A DNA stretch of 64,000 nucleotides from Trematomus loennbergii. Lineage: Eukaryota; Chordata; Actinopteri; Perciformes; Nototheniidae. Location of the stretch: assembly GCA_012861695.1 (NCBI GenBank), contig JAAOOA010000027.1, forward strand, positions 21,716,423-21,780,422. The letters are read 5' to 3'. Both the position numbers and the translations under genes were made by a program. Of this stretch, positions 27,622 through 40,544 are shown in pieces. Under the pieces are notes generated by a model. It had not been told where the DNA came from and searched no databases. It worked only from the letters and a program-made list of their open reading frames with translations. How positions within the stretch are numbered: position 1 is the first letter of the stretch; every line of letters begins with the position of its first letter.

Positions 27622-29798
27622 GGGACTGAATAGACACAATCCAAAACCACATTTTATTGGGAACTCGGCACATTATAGTCAGTTTACAGGTCTATTAAAC
27701 ACAGTTTGATGAAGCCTTTTGGGGCTCCAAAGACTCAAAGTGTTAAATATGAAAAGTATTTTGGTGTTGAGGAGTTAGGAAGAAAAGAGCATACCAGACA
27801 TTTGCAGCTGCTTCCAACTCTGCCTGAGGTTAGCGGCTCGAGGCTATATTAGCTGCTACTAGCATAACACACCAGAATAAAGACATAGTAGAATGTCGCA
27901 AAAAGCCATAATGAAGTATGTAACCGAAAATCATATTATGTTATGCCCTTAAATGTCATAACACGTTACAGGAGACATAGTATAGTATTTCCTAAACTGT
28001 GAATTGCATTGTGGGTTAAATAAAGCCAGGTTGGAAACAAGGAAGATGGATGCTTTGGATTTGCTTTCTTTGTGTGTTTCAGGATTGCAATGCTAAATTG
28101 GAGGAGTTCTCCTTTAAAGGTGTTCATTTTTCTAGCTGTAAGTTTCTTCACCTTGGTTGCAGGAATATGATAATATATCCCAAGGAAGACTTTATTATAC
28201 CTTTTGTAGTCAATGCTTCACACACTGTATCAGTGTTTATATCTGCAGCAAGATGTGAGTAAGTGAAGAGTGAGACAGGCAGAGAAAGAGAGGCCGGAGT
28301 AAACCCTCTCTCTCTAATCAGAACCACACTGGGAATCTGGATTTTATGCCCCGTCTGCAATTACTGTATGTATACTGCAGACATATTGTTAATCCCTATC
28401 ATCATGCTTTGAACAAGGCAGTTTGTTTGTGTGTGTGTCTTACCTGCACAATATTACGCACTCGTTGTTTGTTGCATGTGTGCGTGCTCCATGAGTTTCA
28501 TTTCTGTGAAACAGGGAGAGAAGCAAGAGACTGAAACGTAGCCGGCTTCACAGAGGGCATGTTGTATCTAATTTATGATCTTGCAGACTGTTGACAATAT
28601 GTGTTTGTGTGCATGGATGAATGCAGCGATTCGATGGAAAATACATGAACGCATGCATTAAAACGATTAAAACAGAACAATAGCTGTGAGTTTTTGCAGT
28701 TTAAATGATCTGGAATCAGTTTTATTTTAAGGAAGGATCTAATGCTCTAACCAAATAAACATTTATAACTTATTTATAACTAAATATGTGTTGTTTTTTT
28801 ATGTTTTGTAATTCTTTTGCATGCAGTGTGAGAGGGTTCGATGGTTTGATGAAAGACAGATGGATAAAAAATGCAGCATAGGGGAAATCCGTTTCTGCAG
28901 CTTCCAGTCCTGCAGGAGCCCTTTGTATCAAACTATATCTTTGTTGGAGTTTATATGTATGTTTAAAGGTTGCAATATGCGGAAAATATACAGGTTATAA
29001 TATTATGAATATTTGCAGATAAAACTCATCATCATACATGCACTCAAAATGGTCATTTTTGCAGGAGTGATCTGATGCTTTGCACTCTTATTTCTATGAT
29101 CTGCATAGAATATTGTAACTATTTTAGTAAAAATGCATCATTAGATCTGCTATTTTCAGCTTGCAAAACATCAGATAGTCTTTTGTCACACATGGGAACG
29201 GTAAATATTTAATGATGAACAGGACCTAGTTGTCTGTATGGGTGTATCCTCACCAGTGGCTTTCTTTCAGGGAAATTGAAACCTTAGGAACCCCATGTTC
29301 TGGTGAAAGCTACTCACCGTCTCCCTCCACCTATTGTCATTATTTTACTTCATTGTCTTTCTTATTGCTGTTCTTAAGTCAACATCCTCCCTCCCTCCAC
29401 ATGCAGTTATCCAGCCTTGCTCCACACCAGAATGACCTTTCAATATGAGGACAATCAGAAAAGATTAAACATGTACGTTAAGTTATCGTCTTGTAGCTCC
29501 ACTTTCACTTTTCTATACTGTCATTTTGATATATTGTTTATTCAGTGATAAGCATTTCTGATCAATACTAAATGGCCCAGACAATAAGGCTCACATTCAA
29601 CGCTTATCTTCAAGTCAGTATGACTGAGCAAACATAACTGCTGTGATAAACACATAAGTGTGTGTGTGCGTGCGTGAGTGTGTGTGTGTCAGTTTCATTT
29701 TGTGTGGTTTACTATCTCAAACCTGTAATTATTTTATTATGCTTTACAAGAAGACCAACGGGCAAAAGAAGGAAATAGAGCCACAAATCTATTGACTA
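27622..29798. other. intergenic, nothing recognised
   Basis: No gene or clear repeat was found. The short open frames have no recognisable domain. Confidence 0.5.
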
Positions 29799-30001
29799 AG
29801 GGGCGGTCTCTATCACAACAGAGCCGGCCTGATGACCATCAAAGCAGACTTGTCTCTGGTTTCAGACAGAGGGTGAAAAGAGGTGCTGCAGCACAGGCAG
29901 TATGAGAAAAATAAAGAGCTTTTTGAACATTAAAGACTGTAAACATGTCACATTAGAGACACAAAATACAAATATGAAACCTAAAATGAGCATAAAAGGC
30001 T
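29799..30001 (+). mobile_element. GGGCCC-type MITE, 3' fragment
   Basis: Shares ACAACAGAGCCGGCC, TGGTTTCAGACAGAGGGTGA, AAAGAGGTGCTGCAGCACAG and TTTTTGAACATTAAAG in order with the full element at 40545-41016. The left half and terminal repeat are missing. Confidence 0.85.
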
Positions 30002-30883
30002 AGGAAGGTTGGTTGATTTGGTGATGTACATTCTGGGAAATGTATTGGATACTTTGAAAAAGCAATGCTACTTTCGCTTTTGCCTGTAAGTGAACTTGGC
30101 AGCCAGCCTTCTTTGGTTGTTGCCAACCACCATGAAATCTCATAAAATAGTTAATGTTTATACATTTTGTGGTTTCTCAGCACAATAAAACGTATTTCTG
30201 ACCAGCAGCCAAAGCATCTTAATATCAAACCCAGCCAGAGGACTTTGTAATGATTTATTTGATCTCCTTACTCGATGTGATTGTATGAAAGAGGCCGTAG
30301 ACAAGGCGCTGCTTGCCTCGGCAGCTCAAATTCCAGTGCAGCTAACTTGAACCGATTATTAACAATCTGTCAAAACACAATTGAGTTGGGAACAAAAGTG
30401 GAAGTACAGTTGAGGTGAAATTAGAAGTATCATTATATGAATCTCTACTGGTTATAGAAAGGAGGAGTATAACTGTACTGAGGCATTTATTACTTTCGTT
30501 CTTAAATAAAATGGTAAACAAAGACAACTGCATGATATGAAGACATCAGGCGTTGCACCTCATTTTGAATGTGAAAGTACAATCTTTCTCTTCCATGAAT
30601 TCCTGACGCTTATGGAAGCAGTAAAGCATTTTTATATTTTACTGCTAGACAATAAAATCCATTAAGGGTTCAATCAAATATTTTCCAGTGCAGCTTGATG
30701 TTAAATAAGGTCATCCGGCTTCGAAATGCTCTTAAATTTGAATATGAAAACCTCTGCTGAAATCATTTACGATTAAATATTATTAAAAAAAAACTCTGTT
30801 CAGTGTCAAAGCTGTTAAATGACAAGTTCCTTCAGAGTACACATTAAAGTAGTGTTCAAAGTAGGGCTGTCAACATTAACGCT

Positions 30884-30943
30884 CGCAAATAATCTGGAAA
30901 CTGATACATTAAATTGATTAGAGAAGACATATTATGCACATTT
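30884..30943 (+). repeat. 60-bp arm of a distant inverted repeat
   Basis: Reverse complement of 33399-33458 with one mismatch in 60 positions by eye. It abuts the left edge of the MITE fragment beginning near 30925. Confidence 0.85.
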
Positions 30944-31562
30944 TCAGGTTGATATTTGTATGTAGTGTCTCTCCTGTGACATGTCTCTATGCTTTAATGT
31001 TCAAAAAGCTCTTTATTTTTCCACTTCTGCCTGTGCTGCAGCACCTCTTTTCACCCTCTGTCTGAAACCAGAGGCTGCTCTGATTGGTTAGCTGGCTGGC
31101 TCTGTTGTGATTGGTCAACCGCTTACAGATGTCCCACCCTTTAACCTATCACGTACAGTGTGGTGGAGCGCTAGCCAATAGAAGTGCAAGCGTTACATAG
31201 TGATGTCACTATGTTCTGGAAGTAAACAAAGGAGTCCAATGGAGGGGTTTCTGGCTGAGGGGGGAGTGTGTGGGATTTAAGATAAGATAAAATTGACTTT
31301 TATTTATCCCCGTAGGGAAATTTCTTGTCAAGGCAACAATAGAATAATAAGGAACACAGATAATACAAATGTAATATACATGGGAAATAAAAATAATAAA
31401 AGTAAAATAAAAAATAAAATAAATAGCATAAGAATAACATGTTTTAACAGTATTAATAGAATAGCGGGAGTTAAGCAATGATCCAGTGAATGTTCATATA
31501 TACAAATAGCCTTTGCAGCCAGTTACATAAAAAGAAAAGCCCAAAAGCATAATAGGGCCTCT
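30925..31562 (-). mobile_element. GGGCCC-type MITE, minus orientation, with nested insertion
   Basis: The left part (30925-31275) and right end (31508-31562, AGCATAATAGGGCCT then TTAA) are the same family as 40545-41016, reversed. Sequence 31276-31507 is inserted between the GGGATTT and AGCCTTTGCAG that are contiguous in the copy at 47278-47421. The left terminal repeat is replaced by the sequence of the 60-bp arm. Confidence 0.8.
31276..31507. mobile_element. short retroposon-like insertion inside a MITE
   Basis: Begins AAGATAAGATAAAATTGACT, then TTTATTTATCCCCGTAGGGA, followed by an A-rich stretch with many AATAAAA repeats. This resembles a fish SINE/LINE 3' module (a similar block lies at 60665-60740). 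Its boundaries come from comparison with the uninterrupted copy at about 47325. Confidence 0.6.
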
Positions 31563-31566
31563 TTAA

Positions 31567-32787
31567 CACAAACTAAATACCAGTATTTTAAATGTGTGAT
31601 TACCCATGATGTATACCAGATTATTAATGTGATTATATGTTTTAATCTCACTCAGAAAGACCTTAAATTGTTATATATTAATGTTATCATTGTGCCCTTG
31701 TTTCTGCATCCTGCTGTTTGTCCCTCAGTCACATTTCAGTAACTGTAGAGCCTTTTGTTCCTGTGCACTCTGACAAAACAATGCCACGTTATGACTTCCA
31801 AACGTGGGCAGTTCTCTGGAATCGATTTCACTGGCGAGGACACATCTTCACGGGGTGAAGTCAGGACATCCATTCTCTCCCAGAAGCTTTAATACACAAG
31901 AGTTATCATTCATGGCCATTCTGTTGAAACACAAAGTCCATGGAGCAAGTTAAGAGCTTACAGTAATAGGCAGTGAATCAACAGGTTATCTTGAATAGTG
32001 GCTCTTAGAAACCCAAAGGACAGCTGCACTGGTAAACCGGAGATTTCCCATCGTGACGCAGGGCTTCTCATTAAGTGTCTTCTGGGGAATTTCCTGCTAA
32101 TGCACTGCCTACACTTTAAAAAAAAAAAAGGAATCAGTTCGCTGCCAAGGTCCACAATTTATAATTAATTGATTAGTTGATATCAGAATCTCGTTGTAAG
32201 TGTTTTGAATACTGGAAAAGCCCTTACAACTGGCAAAGAAAAGTACATATTTATGAGTGAAACTAATTGAACAACTGAGTGTGTTTTATGCTTCAGTGAT
32301 GTGGGATTATTACCAGAGTAATTACATAGAATACGTCCAGAGGAAATACTTGTGTAATATTGTCAGTGATCAACATTAAATGTGTGAGCTTTAGGACCAA
32401 TTTCCTTAACACCAAGCTATAGGTCATTTTGTTATTGTCTTATGTGAACAGTGGTGGAATAGATATTCAGATATTTTCTTATGTAAAACTTCACATGCCA
32501 CATCCAACAAATACTTTAAGTAAAATTCCTAAATATAACCCTTACGTGATTAAGTAAAAGTACAGCAGTGTTAGCAGCAAATATACCTGAATTATACATA
32601 GTAGAAAGATGTAGGTTAGTGTATGTATAAAGCACATTACATACAGTACAAAAAGGCAATAAGCATAAGCATTCACAAAGTAAACACAACAACAATAAGA
32701 ATAAAACAAATGAATAGGATATTTATAAAAGACAATAAAGGTACAAAATAAACAATTTAAATTCAGCGGTGCAGAAGTATGATGTTG
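31567..32787. other. intergenic with a degenerate AGTAC-family fragment
   Basis: About 32449-32580 resembles the AGTAC-rich repeat (AAGTAAAAGTACAGCAGTG). The rest is unremarkable. No gene recognised. Confidence 0.45.
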
Positions 32788-33398
32788 TTAACCCTTATGT
32801 TGTGTTCGGGTCTCCCGTGACCCGTTTCAAGTTAAAGTTATATAATAACTACGCTCTAGTTTTTTTTTATCGGAACACAGGTTCATGATATCCTCCACAA
32901 CATCTATAAACACAAAAAAAACAGATTTTGACAATTTTAGCCAAGTCTGAAGGTCTCAAAAAAAAAAGTGTATCATTTGGTGTTCGGGTCTGGGAAGACC
33001 CAGCAGAATTGTTGTGGGTGACTCGGGGTCAAATTTGACCCAATCAAGATTCACCTTTGACTTTAGACACCCCACCCCCACCCCCTTCATCAACTGTAAC
33101 AATAACTTCAAACTTTTTGGGGAGATTGTATTCTAATATTAGTCTATTATAGTCAGATAACGTAATGATCCACTGTCTTCACTATAGGAAATATAATGAG
33201 TGAATTGAATCACACGTTTTACTAAATATGTGGTGTAATGTTTTTTGGGGCCATAAAATACAATTACAACAGGATTGTACAGTTATGAATGCATAATAAG
33301 TTAGTTATGATGCACTTAAAACAATATTGGATGATAGTCATTATTTTTGAGTGTTTTGGACTGAGATAAATCCATAGACTGTATATATCAATTTTTAT

Positions 33399-33458
33399 AA
33401 ATGTGCATAATATGTCTTCTCTAATCAATTTAATGTATCAGTTTCCAGATGATTTGCG
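33399..33458 (-). repeat. 60-bp arm of a distant inverted repeat (right)
   Basis: Inverted partner of 30884-30943, inside the piggyBac-like element. Confidence 0.85.
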
Positions 33459-33654
33459 ATAAATCATGGGTCAAAATTGACCCGTTGGAGCAGAACACCT
33501 CTGCTACGCGCCGTTCGTTGGATGAGGCTGGATCTCTATTAAATTAAGAAAGGAATTGAAAACACCGGAATCAAAAGTTATAACAATTATCTGAGTTTAC
33601 TGGTAGGAAATAGAACAAGTATACAAGTTATACAGAGTACTCGAGTACTCCGGG

Positions 33655-33775
33655 CTTCAGGTTTGTGACGCGGTTTACAGGTAGACAGACCAGCCTTCAG
33701 GAAACGAGAAGTACAGACTTCAGGTTTGGGATGCGGTTTACACGTCTCTAGACCAGCCATCAGCAAACCAGAAGC
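33655..33775. repeat. two-unit tandem repeat, about 60 bp per unit
   Basis: CTTCAGGTTTGTGACGCGG then CTTCAGGTTTGGGATGCGG, each followed by TTTACA, AGACCAGCC and a GAAG ending. A perfect 16-bp palindrome GAGTACTCGAGTACTC lies just before it at 33635-33650. Confidence 0.75.
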
Positions 33776-34875
33776 ATTTTTACACTCAAAAACATCAGTA
33801 TTCATATCTATTTTTGGGGCGGAGATCAGTCGACTCTTCCTTCCCATTTTCCTCCCAAGCGAATCAGAGAGTCCGTGAGGAGGAGCTGTGTAAGCTGATC
33901 ACCTCCCCCAAGTGTCCTGACTGGCTGGATTCCCTTCTGGTCGAGTTCAATAGTTCGTCACCAGAATTTGGAATTCCAAAGTCCCCTAAGGTCAAAAGTC
34001 AACCTCTATCTTTGATTCGAATCTTAACCCTATTCCTTTCCCATGAGTTCTTCACATAAACCATCCCTTTTCAGACATTTAAACTTTTCTTTACCTATTT
34101 AACGATGTCTTTAACGACTTAAAAACAACATCTGGCTTTTAGGGGTGATAAGAAGCGATGTAATGTTGTCCTTAACGACCTTAATGACGACATCTGCTTT
34201 TAGGGTGAAACAGGCCAAGTGAAACAGAATCTCTGGATCAGTGAGTTTGAAAGTAAGAATATCCTTTCTATATATAATTACCCAAAACCGTTGTGATTAC
34301 ATAAAACAGTTCAACCAATACATGTTCACTAAAATACAATTCAAAATATACATGTTTACTTCAATACAGTGTAGAATCATATCTTTTTACTTCACCCACG
34401 AACACCATGAACGGTAACAGCTTTCGAACACAACACAAGGGTGAAATTATTGTGACGTATTTACTATCTCTAATCATATTTATTACAACTGTTTTAAACT
34501 AATATATGCCTAAACCGGCACCTTATCTGTACATCTTTATTTCTTTTTAAACCTTTATTACATTTAAACAAAAATGTCTGTCCCTTGCCCCACATTTGCA
34601 ATCAACTGTGATCAATATGTGAAATATGCTTCAACCTTGTGCTCGTATTTACTCGTAGCACTTTCTGGTTGGATGCTAACAGCATTTTGGTCGACTATGT
34701 GCAAAGTCAAAATGTATCTAATCTGAATCTAAATGACCTCTGGAAAAGCACTACTAAACTGATTTTTGTTATAGTACTCTTTATTCAATTAAAAAAAGAA
34801 AACATTGTTATTTTTATTATGAACTATAACAAAATAATGTTATACATGGTAAAAAGGGTTAGCACCAGAGTTTAA

Positions 34876-35075
34876 AGGGGCCCTATTATGCTCATTTTCA
34901 GATGATATTTGTATTTTGAACATGCTTTAATGTTCAAAAAGTGCTATATTTTTCACTCTCTACTCTTATTGGTTAGCCGGCTGGCTCTGTTGTGATTGGG
35001 TTAACGCGTAGATATGTCCCGCCCCTTACCATCTCACATACAACGTGTTGGAGCGCTAGCCAATAGAAGGGTCTT
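34876..35075 (-). mobile_element. GGGCCC-type MITE, minus-oriented fragment
   Basis: Starts at TTAA (34872-34875) with AGGGGCCCTATTATGCTC, then TTTAATGTTCAAAAAG, TTGGTTAGCCGGCTGGCTCT and GGAGCGCTAGCCAATAGAAG. The far end is missing. Confidence 0.85.
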
Positions 35076-35574
35076 AGATAGATGTAGTGGAAAAGTACAA
35101 TATGTTATAAGTGAAAATAAAAGACGGCACACCGGATGTTCATGATTGTATTTGAACATTCCATACACTTCAGACCGACAATGACTGAACACATTTTTGT
35201 GATTGTATGGCAGAGGAGTCACACTGTCTACATCCTCTCAAGAAGACCTTTGAGTCATACAGTAGATCCATTAGGATAATCAGTCGCCTGAACATGCCAG
35301 AGTGCTTTATCATATTATACTCAAACAAATCGCAACTCTGGAAAGTTATCATGGCAGTAACTCTTTTATCCTCTAATCCTCTCTTTGAACATTGTTCCAT
35401 TTGGCTCTCAGTAGCTGGAGAGTATTTCGGGCTGAGTCTCTGGGCACTCCTTCAGTTGGTCAAGTTTCCTACTGTACTATTCCTGCAGAGTATTAACCAG
35501 CCGAGGATCATCTGTCTCCACGCTGCACTTTACCACCGCCTCAAACCGGATAGGGCTTCATCTTATAAATAATA

Positions 35575-35640
35575 AGAATAATAATACATTGGATTTTTAT
35601 AGCGCTTTTCCTAATGCTCAAAGACGCTTTACATACAATC
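35575..35640 (-). repeat. LINE/SINE-type 3' tail fragment
   Basis: TAATAATACATTGGATTTTT, then ATAGCGCTTTTCC and GACGCTTTACATAC, the reverse of the usual GCGCTATA tail. Confidence 0.5.
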
Positions 35641-35717
35641 AGAACAGAAACATTACAAAGAAAACTAAAAACATAAGCAGTAGTCCTAATCCAAGTGCGA
35701 GTAAATATATATAATAC

Positions 35718-35812
35718 ATTATGCTCATGTTCAGGTTTATATTTGCATGTTGTGCCTCTATTGTGACATGTTTACATGCTTTAATGTTCAAAAAGGTCTT
35801 TTTACTCATCTC
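35718..35812 (-). mobile_element. GGGCCC-type MITE, short fragment
   Basis: ATTATGCTCATGTTCAGG, TTGTGACATGTTTACATGC, TTTAATGTTCAAAAAGG; same order as the minus-oriented copies. Confidence 0.75.
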
Positions 35813-37384
35813 CCAACCGTGCAATTTTTCCTTTTTGTGACGAGCATTAAAAAAAGTTATAGCATGACGGGCTTACATTAATTTGCTGTATTTCACATCG
35901 CATGTCCTACGATGTACAGCCCTAATTCACTCCATTGTTCTCTGCTGCTTTTCTATTCATGTAGTATTTGAAGTATTGCTATGAATAATTAGCAATTAAT
36001 CCCCTGATCTGCTTTATTAGCAAAGTAAGTGTAATGTGGATCTGGTGAGTCCTGGATGTGAAAAGATTTCTGACATTACACAACAACAGAATATTGCTAA
36101 ATGTTGTACATTTTTTCTTTGTGAGGAAAGATGAAGCATTGTTTGGTTCTGTATGCATGAATTCAGGTAGGTTTCACACTGTTTACAAAAAGCTGTGGTT
36201 AATCCCGGTTTATCTGTCTGATCCTGAGCTATAACGTCAACCAACAGTCATATCGTAAATCTGTGCCATCAGCTCCTACCAAGCGTTGGTTTTGTGGCAA
36301 CACTGCTTTGTTATGTCAAACTTTGGCCTCTTGCCCTGCTTCTATAAACCAGACACACAAGCCCCCTCCAACAATCCCAGCAGAAGATTAGCAGATAGAT
36401 AGTGCTGAAAACTCAATAGAGAATATTTGACGAGTTATTGCATGTGGATATGTGCTGTGCAAACAGATGTTAATCTGCTTAACGTCAATCTGTCTGCAGA
36501 GATTAAGTCTGCTCGGATTCACGTGATTTTAGCGCCCAATACTCTTTATTTTTAACAAAAGCACAGGCTGAGCTAAAGCTATTCAGCTGCAGGGAACAGG
36601 GCAAAACAACAATTTTTCACCGTTTCAAAGTGGCTTGTTTTGTAAGTGGCATTCGGTACATAATTAGCGTGGAATATAGCCGGCTGCTTCAAATACAGAA
36701 GATACAAATGTAAATGTGATAATGAAGCCACAATAGAACAAGTCGTCAGAATGAAACTGAAATGTAACTCCTTGAAGGGTTCAGAGACCAAAGGTCTTGT
36801 TTGGGATTTCAATCCTGTTGAGTTTTAGTTTCCTGTTATTCCTCCTCTTTCCTGGTGAAATAGGCTACGTTTAGAAGTAGAACACGATGTATTGTTAGTA
36901 GGAGGAGACACAGAACATCTTTCTGACAAAAGCAAAACTAGCTGACTTGCAATCAGTGTTTACATGCAAACATACTAATAACTGCACAATGCCTAATTAG
37001 TTGCATGCAAACTTTCATTCAAATCACAAACAGGAACGTACATGTTTCTACAAAACAGTCCCACAAATATGCAGATCATTATAGGCAAATAAACATATAA
37101 TTTTTCCCTCGGTTGTTATTCTGCATATACACTACCCATGTATGCCAAAAAGTGTGTGTGCGTGCTAAGCAGCATACATGTTCGTGTCTGTATATCATTT
37201 GTGGTCTGTATCCAATTTAGCATGCAGGCTGCAAGGGAAATGGTTCTCTTCTGGGAAGACGAAAGTGAAAGTAATCTCTCCTGAAGGGCTCCTATCTGCA
37301 GCCACATGGCAACAGATGACGCAACAGAGCCTTAACAATCCTGATTGGCTCTTTTTTCTCTATGCTGCTTTCAAAGTCTGTTTG
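35813..37384. other. intergenic, little recognised
   Basis: About 35865-35925 ends in TACAGCCCTAA, resembling a hAT MITE end, but no partner end was found. No gene recognised. Confidence 0.4.
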
Positions 37385-37925
37385 AAACCAGAGGTGGGAG
37401 ATGTACTCAGATCTTGTACTTTAATAAAAGTAGAAGTACCAGAGTGTAGAATACTCTGTTACAAGTAAAAGTCCTGCATTCAAAATTGTTCCCAAGTACT
37501 GTAAGAGTAGAAAAGTATTGGCATCAAACGATACCAAAAGTAAAAGTACTCATTATACAGATTGGTCCATTTTAGGATACTATATATGATATGTTTTGAT
37601 TATAATTATTGATGCATTACAGTGAGTGTTATCAAAGCTGGTAAAGGTGCAGCTTTGAATGATTTTGTATACTGCAGCAACTAAAGTCTGATTTAAGTGT
37701 TGATTATATTGCACATCATTAATCAAATCTGCAAAGCAACTAAAGGTATTAAGTTAATGTAGTGAAGTAAAAGTACACGATTTACCTCAGAATTGTAGTT
37801 GAGTAGAAGTACACGATACATAAGTATGAAGTAGCATAAAAGGGAAATACTAAGTGAAGTACAAGTATCTCAAAATTGTTCCAAAGTACAGTACTTAAAT
37901 AAGTATACTTAGTTACTTTATGACA
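37385..37925. repeat. dispersed repeat (AGTAC-rich family), copy 2
   Basis: AGAGGTGGGAGATGTACTCA at the left, then TCCTGCATTCAAAATTGT, ATTGGCATCAAACGA, TGCAAAGCAACTAAAGGTA and TTAAATAAGTATACTTAG. Same block order as 25548-25969. Confidence 0.75.
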
Positions 37926-39218
37926 CTGTTGGAATCTAAACATATTGTATTTCTTTAAATCATGCATAAAATACCCTCAAAAAGGGATATATATGCCAGT
38001 GCCATTGATCTACTATCAATGTCTTCTTCCTGGAATTACAAAGCAGACCTGAGTAATTTAGGCGTTGAAAATTAAGGACATGCTTTAAAGGGAAGTTTGG
38101 GGTTTCTTTTGAAAAGACTTTCGTGGAACAGTGAGTTGAAACCAAGGTAGTTTTGGGGGATTTAACATATCCGTGCAAAAAAAAAAAAAGAGAGAATTTT
38201 AGGTTCTTTGGAAAAGTCCTGAGCATATCTGAGAAAACGTGCTTGTGTGTCACATGCCCGCTTGAGCTCAACTGTGTTTCCAAACTGGGTGGTGAAAGAT
38301 TTATTTAAAAGAAGTTTTTTTAAGTGGCATGTCCTCATAATCCGCTCAGCTCTTATTGCCACAGGGCTTTATCGCCATGTGCACAATAGCTACAGTTCAG
38401 TTTTGGCAATGAACAAGTTAAGTCCAAAGCTCCTCCTACAAAACATCAAAAAATATATCAGACATAAAGCAATTAAAATACTGCAAAAGGAAACATAAAA
38501 ATAAATGCAAAAATAAATAAAATAGTACAAGATATTGTTGCAATTGACAACTTTTGGTGGTTTTCCCATCATTCTGTTTGTTTTATCTTGCTCTGGTTTT
38601 GCACACTATGTAAGACATTTGCTCTTTAATAAAAAGTGATGAAAGTTCACATTCATAGCTCAATGGTTAATCCCTTTGGCCCTTTGTTCATGAATATAAC
38701 GCCCTATTAATTTAAACTGATGCCAAGATCTGGATTTCATCACTCAGACTATCACGTTTCAAGGTCATGCATGTACAGTACGTGAGTGCTGCTCCTGTGT
38801 GAAGGAGTGTTTGTTCCAAACCAATGTTAAAATTATGCGTTTATTGGCAAATATAATCCTCTTGGATGCATCTTACTTTCTCTTGTTATTCAGTGGTTTA
38901 TTTTATTATAATGTTTTATGACTCTCTGTTCCTTTACCCTCTGTGTTTTACGATGTGTTAGATGCTGGTTTTTAGTTAATTGCATTCTCTGTGTTCTGTT
39001 TTTATGTAAAAGCCCTTTGTCCCTCTGTTTGAAAGGTGCTATATAAATACATTTCCTTATTCTTATTGCTGTTTCTCTATAATGAGTTATCTCAGACATT
39101 TATTTGAACTCTCAGATGTGTGCTGCAGCATCAGTACCTTTGCTCTGCCTCCGCTAAAGACCACCAAAAGAATCACTTACAGGAAGACACACACGGCACA
39201 TTACACGTACGTACACGT

Positions 39219-39222
<4 letters not shown>
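37926..39222. other. intergenic, nothing recognised
   Basis: A LINE/SINE-like GGTGCTATATAAATACATTT tail occurs at 39034-39053. Otherwise no gene or repeat assigned. Confidence 0.45.
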
Positions 39223-39286
<64 letters not shown>

Positions 39287-39320
39287 CACACACACACACA
39301 CACCACACACACACTCACAC
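39223..39320. repeat. (CA)n microsatellite
   Basis: About 98 bp, with two single-base slips near its right end. Confidence 0.95.
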
Positions 39321-40540
39321 GGACAGGTTTACCGTACATTGTCCTATTTCTAATTCTTGTCTTTCCACCTAGCAGACTTTCAGTCATAAGTTCCCTTTGA
39401 TATAAAAACCCACATACAGAGTCACCCCCATGGCACACCACATCCCTGTGGTGGCATTGACACCGTTTTGTCATGTGACCTTCTATGAACGTGGTATCTG
39501 ACACTTTGTTCCCAAATAAATCCGAAGAGCACGTCAGCATGTGTGTGTTCGTGCATCTGAACCTTGAAGCCTGCATTCTGCACCTTGAACTATTAAAGTA
39601 AAAACACAGATGTCTGCACAAACCACTTCAATACTGCAAATCTCGTCCTTTCAATAACAATGTCACTTTTGATGCCTGATGTCTAAAAAAACAGTCTACA
39701 GAGAAAAAAATATATATACAATGGATTGTGCAGCCATTTTTTTTTTTTAAAGGATCCCGATTATCTCACTTACAAAGAAATGAAACTGAAGTGATGTCAG
39801 CATCACATTGTGGTTATCAAACAAAAAAAGGGAATAGGCTGTTACTGTTCCTATAACAATGACTCTTTATGGTGCTAAATATTTGCTGCCAAGACTGCAT
39901 AGCCTACACCTACAGTGTGTGATTGTTTGGGTGAGTGACGGCATTAAAAAAAGGAAATGGTACTTCTCCTTGATAATTTAGCATTTCAGAAGAAGAGGAT
40001 CTATGTAAACCATTTACAGTAAAATAAGACGCAGAGAAACAAGCACATACCTACAGAAACTTTGATTTAAAATAAAGGGTTATAACTTTCTAGAAGACCA
40101 TTTTTTGGAGTTTCGGTTGCAGTTTGGTATAAACCAGATAATCAAATGCTACCAGTTCTTGTCAAGTAGAGAGCTTGTGGTGACAGAAAAGTCATGCATC
40201 GTTAAGAGCTGACAATGCGTAGTCTATTAATCAAACACAAATATGATTATGGGACACAATACAATAACACAAATGCTAATAATGCTAAACTTTATTTATT
40301 TAACATTTGTGCAAAACATGTTTCAGAAGTTGAGGCCTCTTCACGTTCTGTTTCCAGCTAACTGTCACAGTGTCAACTTTACTGCTCCACTTCTACAGAA
40401 CAAAGACATTCGTGTTATTAATAGTTACACCTACGCTCTCCTAATACATTCAACATGTCTGCTGTGGAAATTTCCTTAAATTGTTTTTCAAAGGTGGAAA
40501 ACTTCCAAGAAAACCCTTTGTTCGGACAGGACCTGAATTT
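39321..40540. other. intergenic, nothing recognised
   Basis: No gene or distinct repeat recognised. Confidence 0.45.
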
Positions 40541-40544
40541 TTAA

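Larger units (their letters stand above)
32792..34441. mobile_element. piggyBac-like element, about 1.65 kb, decayed
   Basis: Left end CCCTTATGTTGTGTTCG after TTAA (32788-32791). The right end is the reverse complement CGAACACAACACAAGGG, followed by TGAA (34442-34445), one base from TTAA. The interior has GGGTC/GACCC palindromes (33469-33485). Sequence 33500-34380 looks foreign and may be a nested insertion. No intact transposase frame found. Confidence 0.75.

Noticed and set aside
35207..35572. 121-codon open frame in the socs1-prkcb interval
   Set aside because: No recognised family, no splice context, and it sits among repeat fragments. Length alone is not convincing in AT-rich DNA.
35850..35925. 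Second hAT MITE ending TACAGCCCTAA
   Set aside because: Only one end is recognisable and no 8-bp duplication could be found, so it is left as a note in the intergenic entry.
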